The notes: a model not told the origin generated them from the letters alone. A stretch of 64,000 bases of DNA from Fragilariopsis cylindrus CCMP1102 (GCA_900095095.1 FMBT01000357.1:1-64000), one strand, 5' to 3'; counted from the first letter of the stretch, positions 22,452-34,274 are shown. Numbers and translations: made by a program.

Positions 22452-24305
22452 ATGACAGGATTAATTGGAACGAATACTGCGATTGGTGACAATCAATCAT
22501 CATTGGTTACTGCAGCAGCGATGGTGGCGTATGAAAGAAGAATGTGTGCTCAGATAAAAAAAACCACAGAATCGGCGAGAACAAATAATACTAAAAATCA
22601 AATACTGGACGTCGTCCACAACAACAACCTCGACGATTCGTCCGACTCATTCCGTACAACTGTGTCTTTGATTCCATCAGGAGATGCTCAATTTGCAAGG
22701 AAATTACAAAGACTCAAGGAGATACAACAACAACAACAACAACCACTTTCTTTGCATCCAGCATCAAACATCAAAAAGAATGATGTTGTTAAGGTTGATG
22801 AAGAACAAATAGCTACACCAACAATACCAGTAGAAGCAGCAATATTATCAAGAACAAACATGGACGACGAAAAACAACACCACCAACAACAAATTATTCC
22901 AGTGATTCCATCCATCATTCTGATGGAAAATATTGCTTCATATGTCAATGAACGTTTGGTATGGAATGCTCTGGCAACTCTGAATAGAGAATGTTATGCT
23001 ATTTCTAAGAATCTATTACATCTCATATACCGACCTTGGCCTCGTATTCGATGGAGGGCAGGGTTAACAACACCCAAAAAGCAACAACAACAACCACAAA
23101 AAGAACGACGACGACGAGTAGCTCGGGGTGTCCAAGTTTCTACTCGACCTTGCACGGTGGCATTTGGGAAAGATTTTTTATGTTGTGGTACGAATCAGGG
23201 TGATATCTTAGTGTGGAAGGTACATGAAAATGGATCCAAACGATTACTGCAAGGACATAGTGGTCGTGTGAATAGTGTCCAATGTTACCATGATTGGTTA
23301 GTGTCAGCGGGAGATGATACAGCAATTCGTATCTGGAACGTCAGAACCATGTCCTGTGCATCTATTATTGTAACAGGTCACGTGAGTAGTATCACATCAG
23401 TGGCAATCTTGCCATTCGACAACGCCCAACGTATCTGTTGTAGTAACGAGAACGACGACAAGAAATCTTCCTCGTCCTGTATGCTAGTAGCTACAGCCAG
23501 TATGGATTGTGATGTTCGTCTATTTGCCGTGTATTACGATGGAACTAAAGTGATATCAACACGACATTTGACTACTTTTACAGGCCCAGAACTCATACAG
23601 GGACCGATCTATTCTATCGTTATGTACAAAAAAGATAAACGGCATTATCTGATTTCCGGTGGTTTAATTGGACGGTTACGACTTTGGGATATTGATAGTA
23701 GTATTGCCGGTATTCTTGGAAGTGGAGGAAGAAGTTATTGCGCCGAACACAATAATAATCCCCCCGAAACAACGAATAATAATGCAACTACTACTACTAC
23801 TACTACTATTGGTACTACTGTTACTACTATGACATACAGAAATAAGTGTATCTTTAAATATGACGGTGCAGTCAAAAGCATTGTGGTTTCTCAGGATAAA
23901 ACTCGTATTGCAGCGGCATTTGGTCGTACTGTTTGTTATGGTACTATATCTGATGATCCATTTCATCTTGATCAAAGCTATAATACTATGATGACAAATG
24001 AAATGATAGTAGAGAATGAAACTAACTACGAAGAAACTATTGACAATGGCAACAATTGGAGAGTACTAAAAGGCCATTCTGGTGATATCCGTTCAATTGA
24101 TTTTTCATTGGATGGAAAATCAATAGCTTCTGCCTGTACTGACGGTTCTATACGATTATGGGAATTAGGAGATGGAACTTGGAAACGTAAATGGAAGGCA
24201 CATAATGGATTTATGGTGTGTTCTCTTGCTATATCACCCGACGGCCAGTGTTTGCTTTCAGCCGGATCAGATGGAACGATTGCAATCGAAACTACTCTTA
24301 CTTGA
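22452..24305 (+). CDS. WD40-repeat protein with F-box-like N-terminal segment, 617 aa
   Basis: The ATG at 22452 is the first true start. After a Gln-rich disordered part comes a helical segment at about residues 150-200 (IASYVNERLVWNALATLN) that resembles an F-box or similar adaptor. Seven WD40 blades follow: GDILVWKV, TAIRIWNV, DVRLFAVY, GRLRLWDI, a degenerate blade (CYGTIS), GSIRLWEL and a last blade near SAGSDGTIAI. Blade two begins with LQGHSGRVNSV and blade six with LKGHSGDIRSI. Low-complexity inserts (a Thr tract, Asn-rich) sit between blades four and five. An F-box/WD40 pair would suggest substrate recognition in an SCF ubiquitin ligase, but the F-box call is weak; the beta-propeller is firm. 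Confidence 0.8.
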   Translation: MTGLIGTNTAIGDNQSSLVTAAAMVAYERRMCAQIKKTTESARTNNTKNQILDVVHNNNLDDSSDSFRTTVSLIPSGDAQFARKLQRLKEIQQQQQQPLSLHPASNIKKNDVVKVDEEQIATPTIPVEAAILSRTNMDDEKQHHQQQIIPVIPSIILMENIASYVNERLVWNALATLNRECYAISKNLLHLIYRPWPRIRWRAGLTTPKKQQQQPQKERRRRVARGVQVSTRPCTVAFGKDFLCCGTNQGDILVWKVHENGSKRLLQGHSGRVNSVQCYHDWLVSAGDDTAIRIWNVRTMSCASIIVTGHVSSITSVAILPFDNAQRICCSNENDDKKSSSSCMLVATASMDCDVRLFAVYYDGTKVISTRHLTTFTGPELIQGPIYSIVMYKKDKRHYLISGGLIGRLRLWDIDSSIAGILGSGGRSYCAEHNNNPPETTNNNATTTTTTTIGTTVTTMTYRNKCIFKYDGAVKSIVVSQDKTRIAAAFGRTVCYGTISDDPFHLDQSYNTMMTNEMIVENETNYEETIDNGNNWRVLKGHSGDIRSIDFSLDGKSIASACTDGSIRLWELGDGTWKRKWKAHNGFMVCSLAISPDGQCLLSAGSDGTIAIETTLT

Positions 24306-25743
24306 TAGAAGAAAGAGAGGATCAAATAAAAGAATTTTGATACGATGTTTTCAACAGAACGAATGATCTTCCTGTTTCATACTAGTAGAGGAATTTCCAC
24401 CCAATAATTATGTGTACATTACGTTATCGGTCCATGAATGAAAGGCGAGAAAAATAAATGTATTTTAGTAAATAAATATATCTTAGTAAATAAATGCAGA
24501 TTCCAGTACTGCAAGATGTGATCGTTTAGACGGAAATGATTGTATATACAAAGAACTAATCGAAGATTTTTACATAGATTTTAGAGTGCAATGTTTTGTG
24601 GATCTTTATGCTAGTAGTAGGACTCCGAAACTTTTAAGATAATATATATATACAAATATATATACGTACTACGTAACGGGAATGAGGTAAGCGATTTTGG
24701 TGTTGTTGAATGACTAATTCAACTACTAGATACTATCGCTATTTTGTCTCCTTTTAGCATTGATCATTTGTATGTTAATCCTATTCTGTTTCATTCTCGG
24801 TCTCAAGTTCACGATGAAAGTCGCCAGAAATCTTGCTTCACCTAACTTACTACCCTTGCCACGCTTCATACTCTTCTTTCTTTCTTTCTTTCTTCCTTCC
24901 TTCAATTTTGGTGTTCAAAGCTTCCTAACTCTATTTCTTCTTCTTCTCGGTTTTAGATCGACGAACATTTTTACTATTACTGCTGCTGCTGATGATAACA
25001 CTTTTTTTATTATATCTTTGCCATAAATCAAATAATGGTGCCAGTACTATAACAATAATAAAAGCTATTGCAAAAGGATGTGCCAGTGATGATGATGGCG
25101 ATGGCGTATTTGAATCTTTGATGATAGTACTCATGACAAAATATTGTAAATGAATACTTCGAAGTAGTAGCGTTGAATACTGTATGTGGGAAGAAAGTTT
25201 CTGTGTTTAGTATATGGAATTCGATCAAATTAAATGGAAAAAAAATTATTTTGAATACATCATGTCAATCATTTTTTTAAAATTTTCCTAACGGTCAAAC
25301 ACGATTACACACGACTGGGTAATTGGTTTAATTTTAGACTAAAAAAGGTCATTTACACAGATCATGTGTTTTCAACGTTTCCGTGCATCATGATAGTAGA
25401 CCGACAATATTTTCTTAGGGGCATATTTGTTGAATGCAATGTCAAATGACTAAGTTATCAACATTAAATATTTACATTGAAGAATCTTCAAAAAACAATA
25501 GACATCCATCGAAAAACTTGGAAGTAGAGGAAGTAATCGTGATAAATTTCCTACTTACAGTACATACCGCATGATATAATATATACTTGAAGTAAATGTA
25601 CTACAGTAGCAGAAGCTATATTGTGCAGTGTACCACAGTGTAACCATTCAACGTTTATCAGTAAATAGAGTCTATTCATCTATCTTTTTCCTCAAACATA
25701 GAAACAAACAAAGAAAAGACAAGCGGGAAAAAAATTCGCAACG
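24306..25743. other. Intergenic region with microsatellites and one possible small gene
   Basis: A CTTT repeat covers about 24872-24902. Near 24450-24490 a short unit (tagtaaataaat) is repeated. Apart from the small minus-strand frame listed separately, nothing coding is seen. Confidence 0.5.
24931..25134 (-). CDS. Possible 67-aa single-pass membrane protein
   Basis: A short frame with a Ser/Pro-rich N-terminus, one hydrophobic segment (HPFAIAFIIVIVLAPLF) and a basic C-terminus ending KTEKKKK. The charge pattern fits an N-out, C-in membrane anchor. It is small, and no relative is recognised, so it could be chance. Confidence 0.35.
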   Translation of the reverse strand: MSTIIKDSNTPSPSSSLAHPFAIAFIIVIVLAPLFDLWQRYNKKSVIISSSSNSKNVRRSKTEKKKK

Positions 25744-27618
25744 ATGGCAACGATGATGACGACGACAACAACGACGACAACGATTGATCCATGTATTGCA
25801 CCACCTCTATTCCATACGATGGATCAGCATCAACTCTTCAAGAATATCAAGCAGCAGCAGCAAAATCAGTATGGTAATGATGAAGCCGATATTACCGATA
25901 CAGACGAAACAACCGATGTGGTTTCTCAACAGCCACAAATGCAGATGCAGACACAACAAATAAAGATAAAAGATGATAACAACGACAATAATAAGAATAA
26001 GGATGATAATACTACTTGTCAAGCTCGTCGATTTCGTTTTACACGTTCTCCAAGTTCACGATCTTTTAATGCTAGGAGTGGTCCGATGACCGAGAGTGGA
26101 CGTCGTGCATTAAAAGCAAAGTTGGTAATGTTAACAACACCAAACAGTACCAAGAACTGCAGTAGAATCAAGGAAGATGATGACGAAAATGACGAAAATG
26201 ACACTGACAATAACATCGACGACATTGACGATTATTACAGTACCAGTCTTAGATCATTATATTTTTCATTATCATCATCTTGTTCAAGAATACCTATTGG
26301 TAAACAACAGCAACAACAAATACAAAAACAAATAGTACTGCCACTGGAAATATTGCCAATTGATGCTGTTATTGGTCGTCGTCCATCCGTTTTGGATAAT
26401 AATCATGCAATCGATAAAAGTTTTACTACTATTAATACCAGTAATGGTAATGGTAACACAAAAGCAGCAGGAGAAACAATAGCAGCAGCAGCAGCTGCTG
26501 CAGGTATACCTAGTAGTAGTAATACTCTCAGCGAGAAGAGCAATAAGACCTCGTCACCGAGCACAGCAAAATCGATATCCAACATCAACAACAACAACAA
26601 CAAGAAACCTTTGGCTTTACCATCGAATAAGATTATGATGACTTCTGAATCCATGCATCCTCAAGTTGGATCTTTAGCCGGATCAGAAGATTCAGAGTAT
26701 GATGAGTCCTACATTGAGGAATCAATTTATGGCGATGATGATGATGATGATAATGATGATGATGAACTGTCGTGTTTCTCACTTGAATTTGTAGATGAAC
26801 AAATGTATCAAACAAAAAATAGTAATAGTAATAATAGGAAAGTTGTGGTACGGTTTGATGAATATGATGAAACACAAATGACATTGCATATCAATGATTT
26901 TTCTCCACAGGAGATACAAAATGTTTGGTACAAACGTGAAGATTATGATGATATGATACGTCTTTCACGAATCGTGGCATTAAAAGATGAACATCGTCGT
27001 CGACATCAGCATCATCGACAACACCATCAGCATCAGCAATCCGAATTAGAAACACGTGGTTTAGAATCATGGTCCATCTTAGGAATGAAACGTGCACATA
27101 CTAAAAAAGAAAAAGCATTCGGTGCTGTTTGGGAAGAACAGAATCGACAATGGGATAATAATTATACTAGTTTTGATTTTGATAAAATACGTATTGTATA
27201 TTGTACTGTATCTCAATCATCACAAAAGGAAGCAAATGAACGTGGTATATCTGATGAAAACATTGCAGTAAAATTACGTCAATTAGATGAGTTATATACA
27301 TCAAATCAAGTAAAAGAAAAACGACGACGATCGATCAGTATTATTACTGGTAATCATCAGGCTGATGATTGTTGTAGATTTTCATCGTTATCGGCGGTGA
27401 TCGCAACTACTGATCATCAATTATTATTAGAATCTATAGAAAATATCAATGTAGAAGAATTGTCACGATCATCGTCAATTAGAAAACTACGTACTAGAGG
27501 ACGAGAGAAACGTTTGGCACAACAGCATCAAGATCATCATCAAGATCATCATCAAGATCATCATCAATGGGGATACGCATCATGGGAATCCGGTTTAGTA
27601 TTAGGGGGTAAGGTCTAA
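25744..27618 (+). CDS. Low-complexity protein with a diatom-type conserved C-terminal module, 624 aa
   Basis: The first 360 residues are disordered (Thr, Gln, Asp, Asn, Ser and Ala tracts). From about residue 365 a module appears: VVVRFDEY, then HINDFSPQEIQNVWYKREDY, a His-rich insert, ETRGLESW, and AFGAVWEEQNRQW, ending with a helix (IRIVYCTVSQSSQKEANERG). From memory, the order VRF, ND(Y/F)xxEE, WY, RGLE and VxxEQ recurs in many diatom proteins of unknown function. No catalytic motif is visible. The tail contains three HQDH units. Function unknown. The gene is convergent with the next one. Confidence 0.65.
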   Translation: MATMMTTTTTTTTIDPCIAPPLFHTMDQHQLFKNIKQQQQNQYGNDEADITDTDETTDVVSQQPQMQMQTQQIKIKDDNNDNNKNKDDNTTCQARRFRFTRSPSSRSFNARSGPMTESGRRALKAKLVMLTTPNSTKNCSRIKEDDDENDENDTDNNIDDIDDYYSTSLRSLYFSLSSSCSRIPIGKQQQQQIQKQIVLPLEILPIDAVIGRRPSVLDNNHAIDKSFTTINTSNGNGNTKAAGETIAAAAAAAGIPSSSNTLSEKSNKTSSPSTAKSISNINNNNNKKPLALPSNKIMMTSESMHPQVGSLAGSEDSEYDESYIEESIYGDDDDDDNDDDELSCFSLEFVDEQMYQTKNSNSNNRKVVVRFDEYDETQMTLHINDFSPQEIQNVWYKREDYDDMIRLSRIVALKDEHRRRHQHHRQHHQHQQSELETRGLESWSILGMKRAHTKKEKAFGAVWEEQNRQWDNNYTSFDFDKIRIVYCTVSQSSQKEANERGISDENIAVKLRQLDELYTSNQVKEKRRRSISIITGNHQADDCCRFSSLSAVIATTDHQLLLESIENINVEELSRSSSIRKLRTRGREKRLAQQHQDHHQDHHQDHHQWGYASWESGLVLGGKV

Positions 27619-27943
27619 ATACAGTATAACAGAACAAAGATTATATAACACAGCAACAAATTACTTTTTAGTCCAATATCATTTGTATGTAGGTGTACGG
27701 TATCATGCAACAGTAATTTGAGTCTGTATGCTTATGACCCGCCGTATGTTTATACAACATGTTTCAATTCAGTGCATAGTAGCTACATAGTGGAATATTG
27801 GTGGTGCTGCTGCTGCTGCTGCTGTCACTATATAACTGCAAAAGGATATGATAGACGATGACAGAAGACGCCGTACCTGTTCTTATTATTTAATATTTAC
27901 TGTAGTAGTTGATGTTTTAATTTGTTTTTAAATTTATTTTTTA

Positions 27944-29014
27944 CTACAATCCCATACAATTCATTCCCACCTGTAGATCCAAAAGTTCTCGTTGTGTCTT
28001 CTTTTCTTCCCTGTGTAATTCTAAACCAAGTTTACTGGTATTATTGGTTGTGTTATTATTATTGTTGTAGTTACATTTTTGATTTTGTCGTTGTTCCCGT
28101 TTCCATTCAATAGTCGCATCAGTAATATCATCACCACGAAATCGAACTACTCTACTAGTTTTTTTTCGTCGTTGGAACATTGTAGCTTTGGAGGATAGTA
28201 GCGAGTTTCTCGATGATGAGGCGTTGTTGCTGTTTGTTGTGGTAACAATCAATATTGAGCTCGCTGCTGATGAACTATTCTTTTTCGAAATACTACCATG
28301 ATTATCTTGAAGTTGTTGTTGTTGATTATTAATTCCACCACCACATCCTACTACTAAAGTATTCTCAAGACGTAAACGACGACGACGAAATTTCATAAGT
28401 GATGCCACCTTCATATGTTTCTCATTCACAGTTTTTCTTTTAATTCGTTTCAATTTTTTTAATTGTTTTTGATGATGTTTTTTCATAAAATTAGTAGTAT
28501 GACTGTTATTGCCACTACTTTCCGAACGTCGACGTGATTCCCAATCCTCCCACCAACCTGGATGATGAAAGGATGAAAGTAAACCGGAATCTACTACGAC
28601 TGTTGCTGTCGCTGTCGCTGCTGCTGCTGTCGTTCCTATGTTATTGTCAACCATATCCATCGCATTAGTAGTAGCAGCGCTGTTAATGTTGCTGTTGCTG
28701 TTGCTATTATTGGCACTAGTAGTAGTAGTAGTAGTAGTCATATTGATAAGTCTGTTCGAATATAGTCCTGGAGATGACGACAAGGCAAGTGTTGTGCAGG
28801 CAGTAGCAAGCGTACTGATCTCGGTATTATTGCAACGTCTGACATCTTGTGATAAAGAAATATTCAAAGATGATTCGACAAGTTCCGATAGACGACAATC
28901 ATCATCGTGGTTATTACTATCATCGCATTGTTGCTCTTCCTTTTCTTGCAGTTTCTGTTGCTGTTGTTGTTGTCCGTGATGATCATATACACCAATCATC
29001 ATTGTCGACATCAT
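27944..29014 (-). CDS. Low-complexity basic protein of unknown function, 356 aa
   Basis: Not recognised. It has a Gln/Glu-rich start, a short LSELVESSLNISLSQDVRRC segment, a Thr/Asn/Ala repeat region, then HPGWWEDWESRRRSE, then a strongly basic stretch (KKLKRIKRK and FRRRRLRLEN) that could be a nuclear localisation signal. Near the end is SRVVRFRGDDITDATIEWKR, whose VRF-then-acidic layout weakly recalls the module of the neighbouring protein at 25744-27618. The first in-frame ATG is at 29014. Confidence 0.55.
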   Translation of the reverse strand: MMSTMMIGVYDHHGQQQQQQKLQEKEEQQCDDSNNHDDDCRLSELVESSLNISLSQDVRRCNNTEISTLATACTTLALSSSPGLYSNRLINMTTTTTTTSANNSNSNSNINSAATTNAMDMVDNNIGTTAAAATATATVVVDSGLLSSFHHPGWWEDWESRRRSESSGNNSHTTNFMKKHHQKQLKKLKRIKRKTVNEKHMKVASLMKFRRRRLRLENTLVVGCGGGINNQQQQLQDNHGSISKKNSSSAASSILIVTTTNSNNASSSRNSLLSSKATMFQRRKKTSRVVRFRGDDITDATIEWKREQRQNQKCNYNNNNNTTNNTSKLGLELHREEKKTQRELLDLQVGMNCMGL

Positions 29015-29752
29015 TATCGTAGATTATTTCCTCTTTTTCGTTACTTTTTTCTGACTGTATTTTATTATTTCGTCGGTAATACAAACTTTATAATACTCGA
29101 AGTAATACTGGGTGATGTATCTATCCTTTGTATCCTCGAATAAATAAATTGAATTGAATTGAATTGAATTGAATCGAAATACTATCTTCACCGTGTCGTC
29201 TATGTTCCACTATTTGCTCGAATGGGTTCTGTACTAAAGAGATACCCAACGGTAGTATTATTTATTTGTAGGGCAGTGACTACTGTTGATATGATGTTCT
29301 AAATAAAACTATTCACTCACTATTCACGTTGTTCTTGTTCAACCTGCCGTTTGCTTGTTGGCTGTTGTTATTATTAAGTCTCATTATTGTGCGCGCCATC
29401 GTGACGAGTTTTACGATAAAATAAGATTTACGTGTCTAACGACGAAAAACGGCATAATAAGAAACTTTGTTTCGGCGATATTTTTTCAAAATAGAGAAAT
29501 CTAATCAGACTAGTCGAGTGAGTCGTAGATGCTATTGAGCTTGGCTGAATTCAGGAAGATACTATTTTTTATTTTTATAAAATAATTCTCGAAAAATTGC
29601 TACAGTAGACCATATGCATACAAGAAATGCAGATCACAAACCTGTACATTGTACTATAGGCGCAATTCCATACTAGGAGTACAATCTGGAATCTTCCATA
29701 AAGCAAGTACTGTAATATCGTTGAACAAGGTAAAGTAGAAAGCAAAAATACA
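29015..29752. other. Divergent intergenic region with GAATT repeat
   Basis: A tandem GAATT pentanucleotide array covers about 29150-29174. No gene is seen; promoters of the flanking divergent genes are expected here. Confidence 0.55.
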
Positions 29753-30413
29753 ATGAACGCCCTCAGTTCGTCTATTGCAACTAAGATTGCCCTTACTATC
29801 CTACTATTATGTTGCTGTTGTTATTACTCGTCCGTTCAGGCGTTTAACAACAACAACAACAACATGCTACTATCAAGAAATAATGCCGTAGTACTAGGTC
29901 GCTACAAAAGCAGTGAAGTGCCACGTTTTTTATTTGGTAAGACGGCCGATGCAGATGCAACAACAACAGCAACAGCGACGACGACGAAGGATAATAAAAA
30001 TAAAAAGGGGTTTCTTGGACGATTCCGAAAGAAAAAGAATGTTATTCAAGATGAAATTCAAATTGGTGGTACACTTCCTGATATTGATGTTGGTGTCATA
30101 GGTAGGAAAGGAGACGACAACGACAATGACGTCATTAGTATTCAAGAACTCTTTGGAGGAGGAGGACACGAAGGAGGAGAAGAAGAAGAAACAGCAACAA
30201 AAACAATACAAATTTTAGTTGGTATGCCTGGTGCGTATACACCATCCTGTACTAATGTACATTTGCCAGGATTTAAAAATTCATTATCACAACTACAACA
30301 TTTAGGTGTAGATACAATTGCTATCGTCACAACAAATGATCGATTCGTGAATGAGGCTTGGGGAAAAGATCTTGGTGTTATTAGTACTGATGAAAAAGAT
30401 GATGACATTGATA

Positions 30414-30445
<32 letters not shown>

Positions 30446-31122
30446 ACATCGTCAACTACAACAGATGGTGGTTCTGATAACGGCGTAGATGACAAATCTA
30501 TTATCATGTTGAGTGATGGAGATGCAGAATTAGTTCGTGCCATTGGACTTGCAGAAGACATGGGTACGTTTCTGCAGTTTGCACACTTTATCTCTTTTTT
30601 TTGTGTTGTGTTGGGAACACTTCTTCAATAAATCTCATACTTCTTTCTGTATTTTATCTCTTCGTCATGATTGATTTGCATCCCCATTATAATGTTTCTC
30701 TTTTCTTCTTCTTCGTTTATATTACTATAATAGGATTTGGAGTTGGCATTCGATCAAAACGATTCGCTTTAATATTACATGATGGTATCGTTACAACTGT
30801 ATTAACTGATGATGGTATGGATGAATGTGAAAACACTACTGCTGATAAGTTGGTGGAAATTTTAACTCCCGAAGTTCAAAAAAGAGAAGGCATTGATGGT
30901 AATAGTAACAATTTCGACTTTTCATCATTATCGGAGGAACAACAACAGCAAATTCTTATAGCGGGAGGAGGACTGGTACTGGCTATGGCTCTTTTCAGTA
31001 TGGTTACTGGGAACGATGTTGCCGGTAGCAGTAGTAGTGTTGCATCGTCCATTGCGGCTTCTACTACTGATTCAAGCAGTGGTCCCAGTCTACTCCAATT
31101 ATATGGATCTACTAAATTCTAA
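29753..31122 (+). CDS. Plastid-targeted type II (PRX5-like) peroxiredoxin with C-terminal membrane anchor
   Basis: Exons 29753-30563 and 30734-31122 are joined across a 170-bp intron (GTACGT..AATAG), giving 399 aa. It reduces peroxides through a Cys thiol. The motif GAYTPSCTNVHLPGF (Cys about residue 166) matches the PRX5/PrxII peroxidatic site; TTNDRFVNEAWGKDLG, LSDGDAELVRAIGL and KRFALILHDGIV follow in family order. The N-terminal signal ends in SSVQAFNN, an ASAFAP-type junction, so the complex plastid is the likely location. An Asp-rich insert (about residues 218-245) interrupts the fold between NDRF and LSDGDAE. After the domain, a hydrophobic helix (ILIAGGGLVLAMALFSMV) suggests a membrane anchor, which is unusual for this family. 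Confidence 0.85.
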
Positions 31123-31639
31123 ATAGTTTATTATAATAAGTAATTAAAGTGTATACAGAATGAGAAGATGCTAGTAGCTAGTAACAGGATGTATGAAGTT
31201 CAGTTACAAAAAAATTGCTGTAAAGTAATCTTTTATTTTGTTTATTAAAGTTAATTATGATGTATGTTCGTTATGGATAAAACATGTAATTTCTATGTAT
31301 TATGTACTTATTATTATTGTTAATTTGTTGTTATGTAAAAAGTGAGCAGGTGACTCGACTCAACTCAGCTTCAACTTAATTCAATTCAAATATACTCGTT
31401 GTTGTCGTTTGAGTTGAGGAGTTACAAAATAGATCTATCTAAGGGATTGGTGGTGTGGTCTAAAGGAACGTTGAACGTTGCGTTGCGTTGTAGTGTAGTG
31501 TAGTGCGAATGATGTATGGAATATAATGCGTTGTGAGGATGTGTGATCATGAATGATGGTGGTTGGTGTGAGAAGAGAAAACGAGAAAAGTTTTTCATCT
31601 TTTCTTCTTTCCCACTACTTTTCTGTTTTTAAGTCTTGT
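31123..31639. other. Intergenic region without recognised gene
   Basis: AT-rich, between convergent 3' ends. Short repeats of gttgcgttg and gtgtagtgta occur near 31475-31505. Confidence 0.5.
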
Positions 31640-34274
31640 CTATTGACGACCGCCCCCCAATCTCGCAGAACCACCAACACTACCATTTCCCATCCTAGGA
31701 GTCCTATTGCTATTTCTACCGGAATATCTACTACTAGTATTATTATCGGTGCTCTTACACCTGGATCCATTACACATTCCACTGCAACATGTTTCACCCG
31801 AAAAACAATAGTGCCCGTTAGCTGATAAGGCACATGTTCGGAGTCCTCCATCGGCTGCTGCCACAAGTTCAAGAGACTGTGCATCTTCGATAACAATTTC
31901 CGGTTGTGAACTAATCGCCGCAATAGGTTCGATGACAAACGTATGTGATTCACTCTCTCCAATGAAATTCAGAGATGTGCTTTCATAGATTATTTTGTCC
32001 TTCGACCCACTACTGTTGTATAGACTATCCCTGTCTTGATAGGATATTTTGTACGATTGGAATGCACGTAAGTCATCAGTACCACGACGGTCTTTAATTG
32101 TGAACATATATTCTCCGGGTGGTAAGTTGACTTGTTCTGTTATTTCATTCCCGTATCGATATTCATTCGGACCCTTGGAGGCAAACACAGTGTCACCATC
32201 CGCCGAGGTCACTTTCCATGATGCATCTTCATGGTAGTCATCAAACTTAATATATATAAAAAGAGGAACAGTAGGACCACCAGATCCAATACGATCCAGT
32301 GCTTGCCCTTGTTTAAAAGAAGAATACTGAGATGCGAATATTGATTGATATTCACTGGATAGAGGAACATGGAAATTTTCTTCACGGGAGGTAGTAAATT
32401 GACCATTTCCTTCCACCAGAACCAGTTCATCCCCTCGATCGACTAATACGATTTCATACAGTACAGCATCCGGATTACCAAAGATACCATCATCGGCTGC
32501 ATCAGTAATTTCAAATCGTAAATCAGACCCGGCAGGAAGTGTCACAGTTTGGAACATATGATCACCAATAATTGTGCCATAGGGTGCCTCTGCGTAAATA
32601 GTAGTAGTATCGAGTTGATCAGTAATCTTCCAACTCAGTTCATGCCCATATGGGTCCGAATAAATACGAATAGATATAGAGACACCATTTTGGACATCAA
32701 TTCGTGTTTGAACAGTATTATTGATGTTGCTCGTTGTTACGACGGTGGTACCACATAAGTATTCAGGTGGATCCACAGAAACAGCACATGTAACGTCTCG
32801 AATAAAGTCCACAGAAGCACTCGTTCTGGACCCCACCATAGGGAATTGTGAACTAGCACAATTGACCGCCCATGAGACGACACCTACTTGTACGTCTTCT
32901 TCTGGAGTGGTTCCGAGTACTATGTACGGGCCTGTCCAATGATGAAAGACAAGAAGAAGAAGAAGAAGAAGAGATGTACAGGAGATGCAAAACATTGTGA
33001 TGTTAGTACACATATATTTTTGAAACTGCATTTATAGTAATACTGTGTAGTATTACAAATACAACAAAAGAAACAAAAGAAACAACAACAAAAAACTTAC
33101 CACCCGAATCACCATAACATTGTCCACGATTGCCATAAATACCGGTACCTTGTGTACAAATCATATGTGGTAATAATTCAAATTTATAATCTAAATTATA
33201 TCCTTCGGAATCAATACATTGTTCATAGGGTAAATAATTTAAATGTACTTGTTGTAACGTATCGGGTTTGGGTGTGAGACCACGCACATCGGTATTGCCC
33301 ATCCCAATGACCGTAATTTCATTCGCACCCTCTTTTTCCTTGATAGGAATCGAGGGATTCATATTAATTTTCATTAATTGATCCGATGATACATTCGTAG
33401 CTGGTCTAGATAATTTCATTAACATAATATCATAGGTTCGTTTAGTATGATCATGATCCGGATGAATAAAACCAGAATTATCCAATTTAGCTTTCCCAGA
33501 GGTTTCTATACTAGTGGATGTTATAGATCCATCATCTGATCCTGATAAATCAGTATGTGGATTCATAATTTCAATCTTTTCATGTCCATCATCCATTAGG
33601 TTCGTATATTTACCAACTAATGCATATTTTAAATTGGAACTGTGGAGTGGAGTGGTAAGTTAAGTTGTTTTGTTTAGGAAAGAAGTAGAAGGAAGGAAGG
33701 AAGGAATGAGTTAGAGAGAGAGTGTGTGCGTGCGTGTTGATCCCCAAACGAAGGAAAGAGAGGAAAGAAAAGGAATGAATCAAACCAAATCAAATTCAAA
33801 TTCAAATTCAAGTTCAAATTCAAATTCAAAACAACAACAACAACAACGCAACGCAACGTAACGTAATAACGCAATGCAACATAACAACATGCAGTCATAA
33901 CGTAAATAATAATGTAAATAATAAAACGGAACGTACTTTTTACAATGAGCGGCTGTTAATACTATATCCGGTGCGATTAATGTACCACCACATTGTATTT
34001 CATTATTAGCATCTAATAATGCCACATAATATGGAAATCGTTCTTTCGAGGATACTTGATATCCACCAATAATTAAATTCCGTTCTTCTTGTTCTTGTAA
34101 TGAATGTGATTGTAATGATGACGATGATCGTAATTGTTGTTGATGTTGTTGTTGATGATCTGCCGTAGTAGTAGAAGTCGCGGTGGCAGTCGCAGTCGCA
34201 GCAACAACAACAGAAAGGAATAATATTCCCACCAACCAACAACAATTCAATTTAGGTATAATTATTCTACTCAT
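31640..34274 (-). CDS. Secreted S1 serine protease with two beta-sandwich-like modules and cysteine-rich tail
   Basis: Exons 34274-33937, 33639-33101 and 32931-31640 are joined across introns of 297 and 169 bp, giving 722 aa. The joins read TAAHCKNSNLKYALVG and CYGDSGGPYIVLG. It has a signal peptide (CCWLVGILFLSVVVA), activation site RNLIIGG, and triad residues in TAAHC, YDIMLMKL and GDSGGP. The pocket residue six before the Ser is Gly (NRGQCYGDSGG), so Arg/Lys preference is not expected. After the protease come two related modules of about 110 residues (SDPYGHELSWKI and then FDDYHEDASWKV, each followed by a VTLPAG or VNLPPG turn), then a knot-like Cys module (YCFSGETCCSGMC) and a Gly-rich tail. 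It is the longest of three related proteases in the window. The substrate is unknown. Confidence 0.85.

Noticed and set aside
30142-30561. A 139-aa antisense frame opposite the peroxiredoxin
   Set aside because: It mirrors the peroxiredoxin coding sequence and its Asp tract; the sense protein is clearly conserved.
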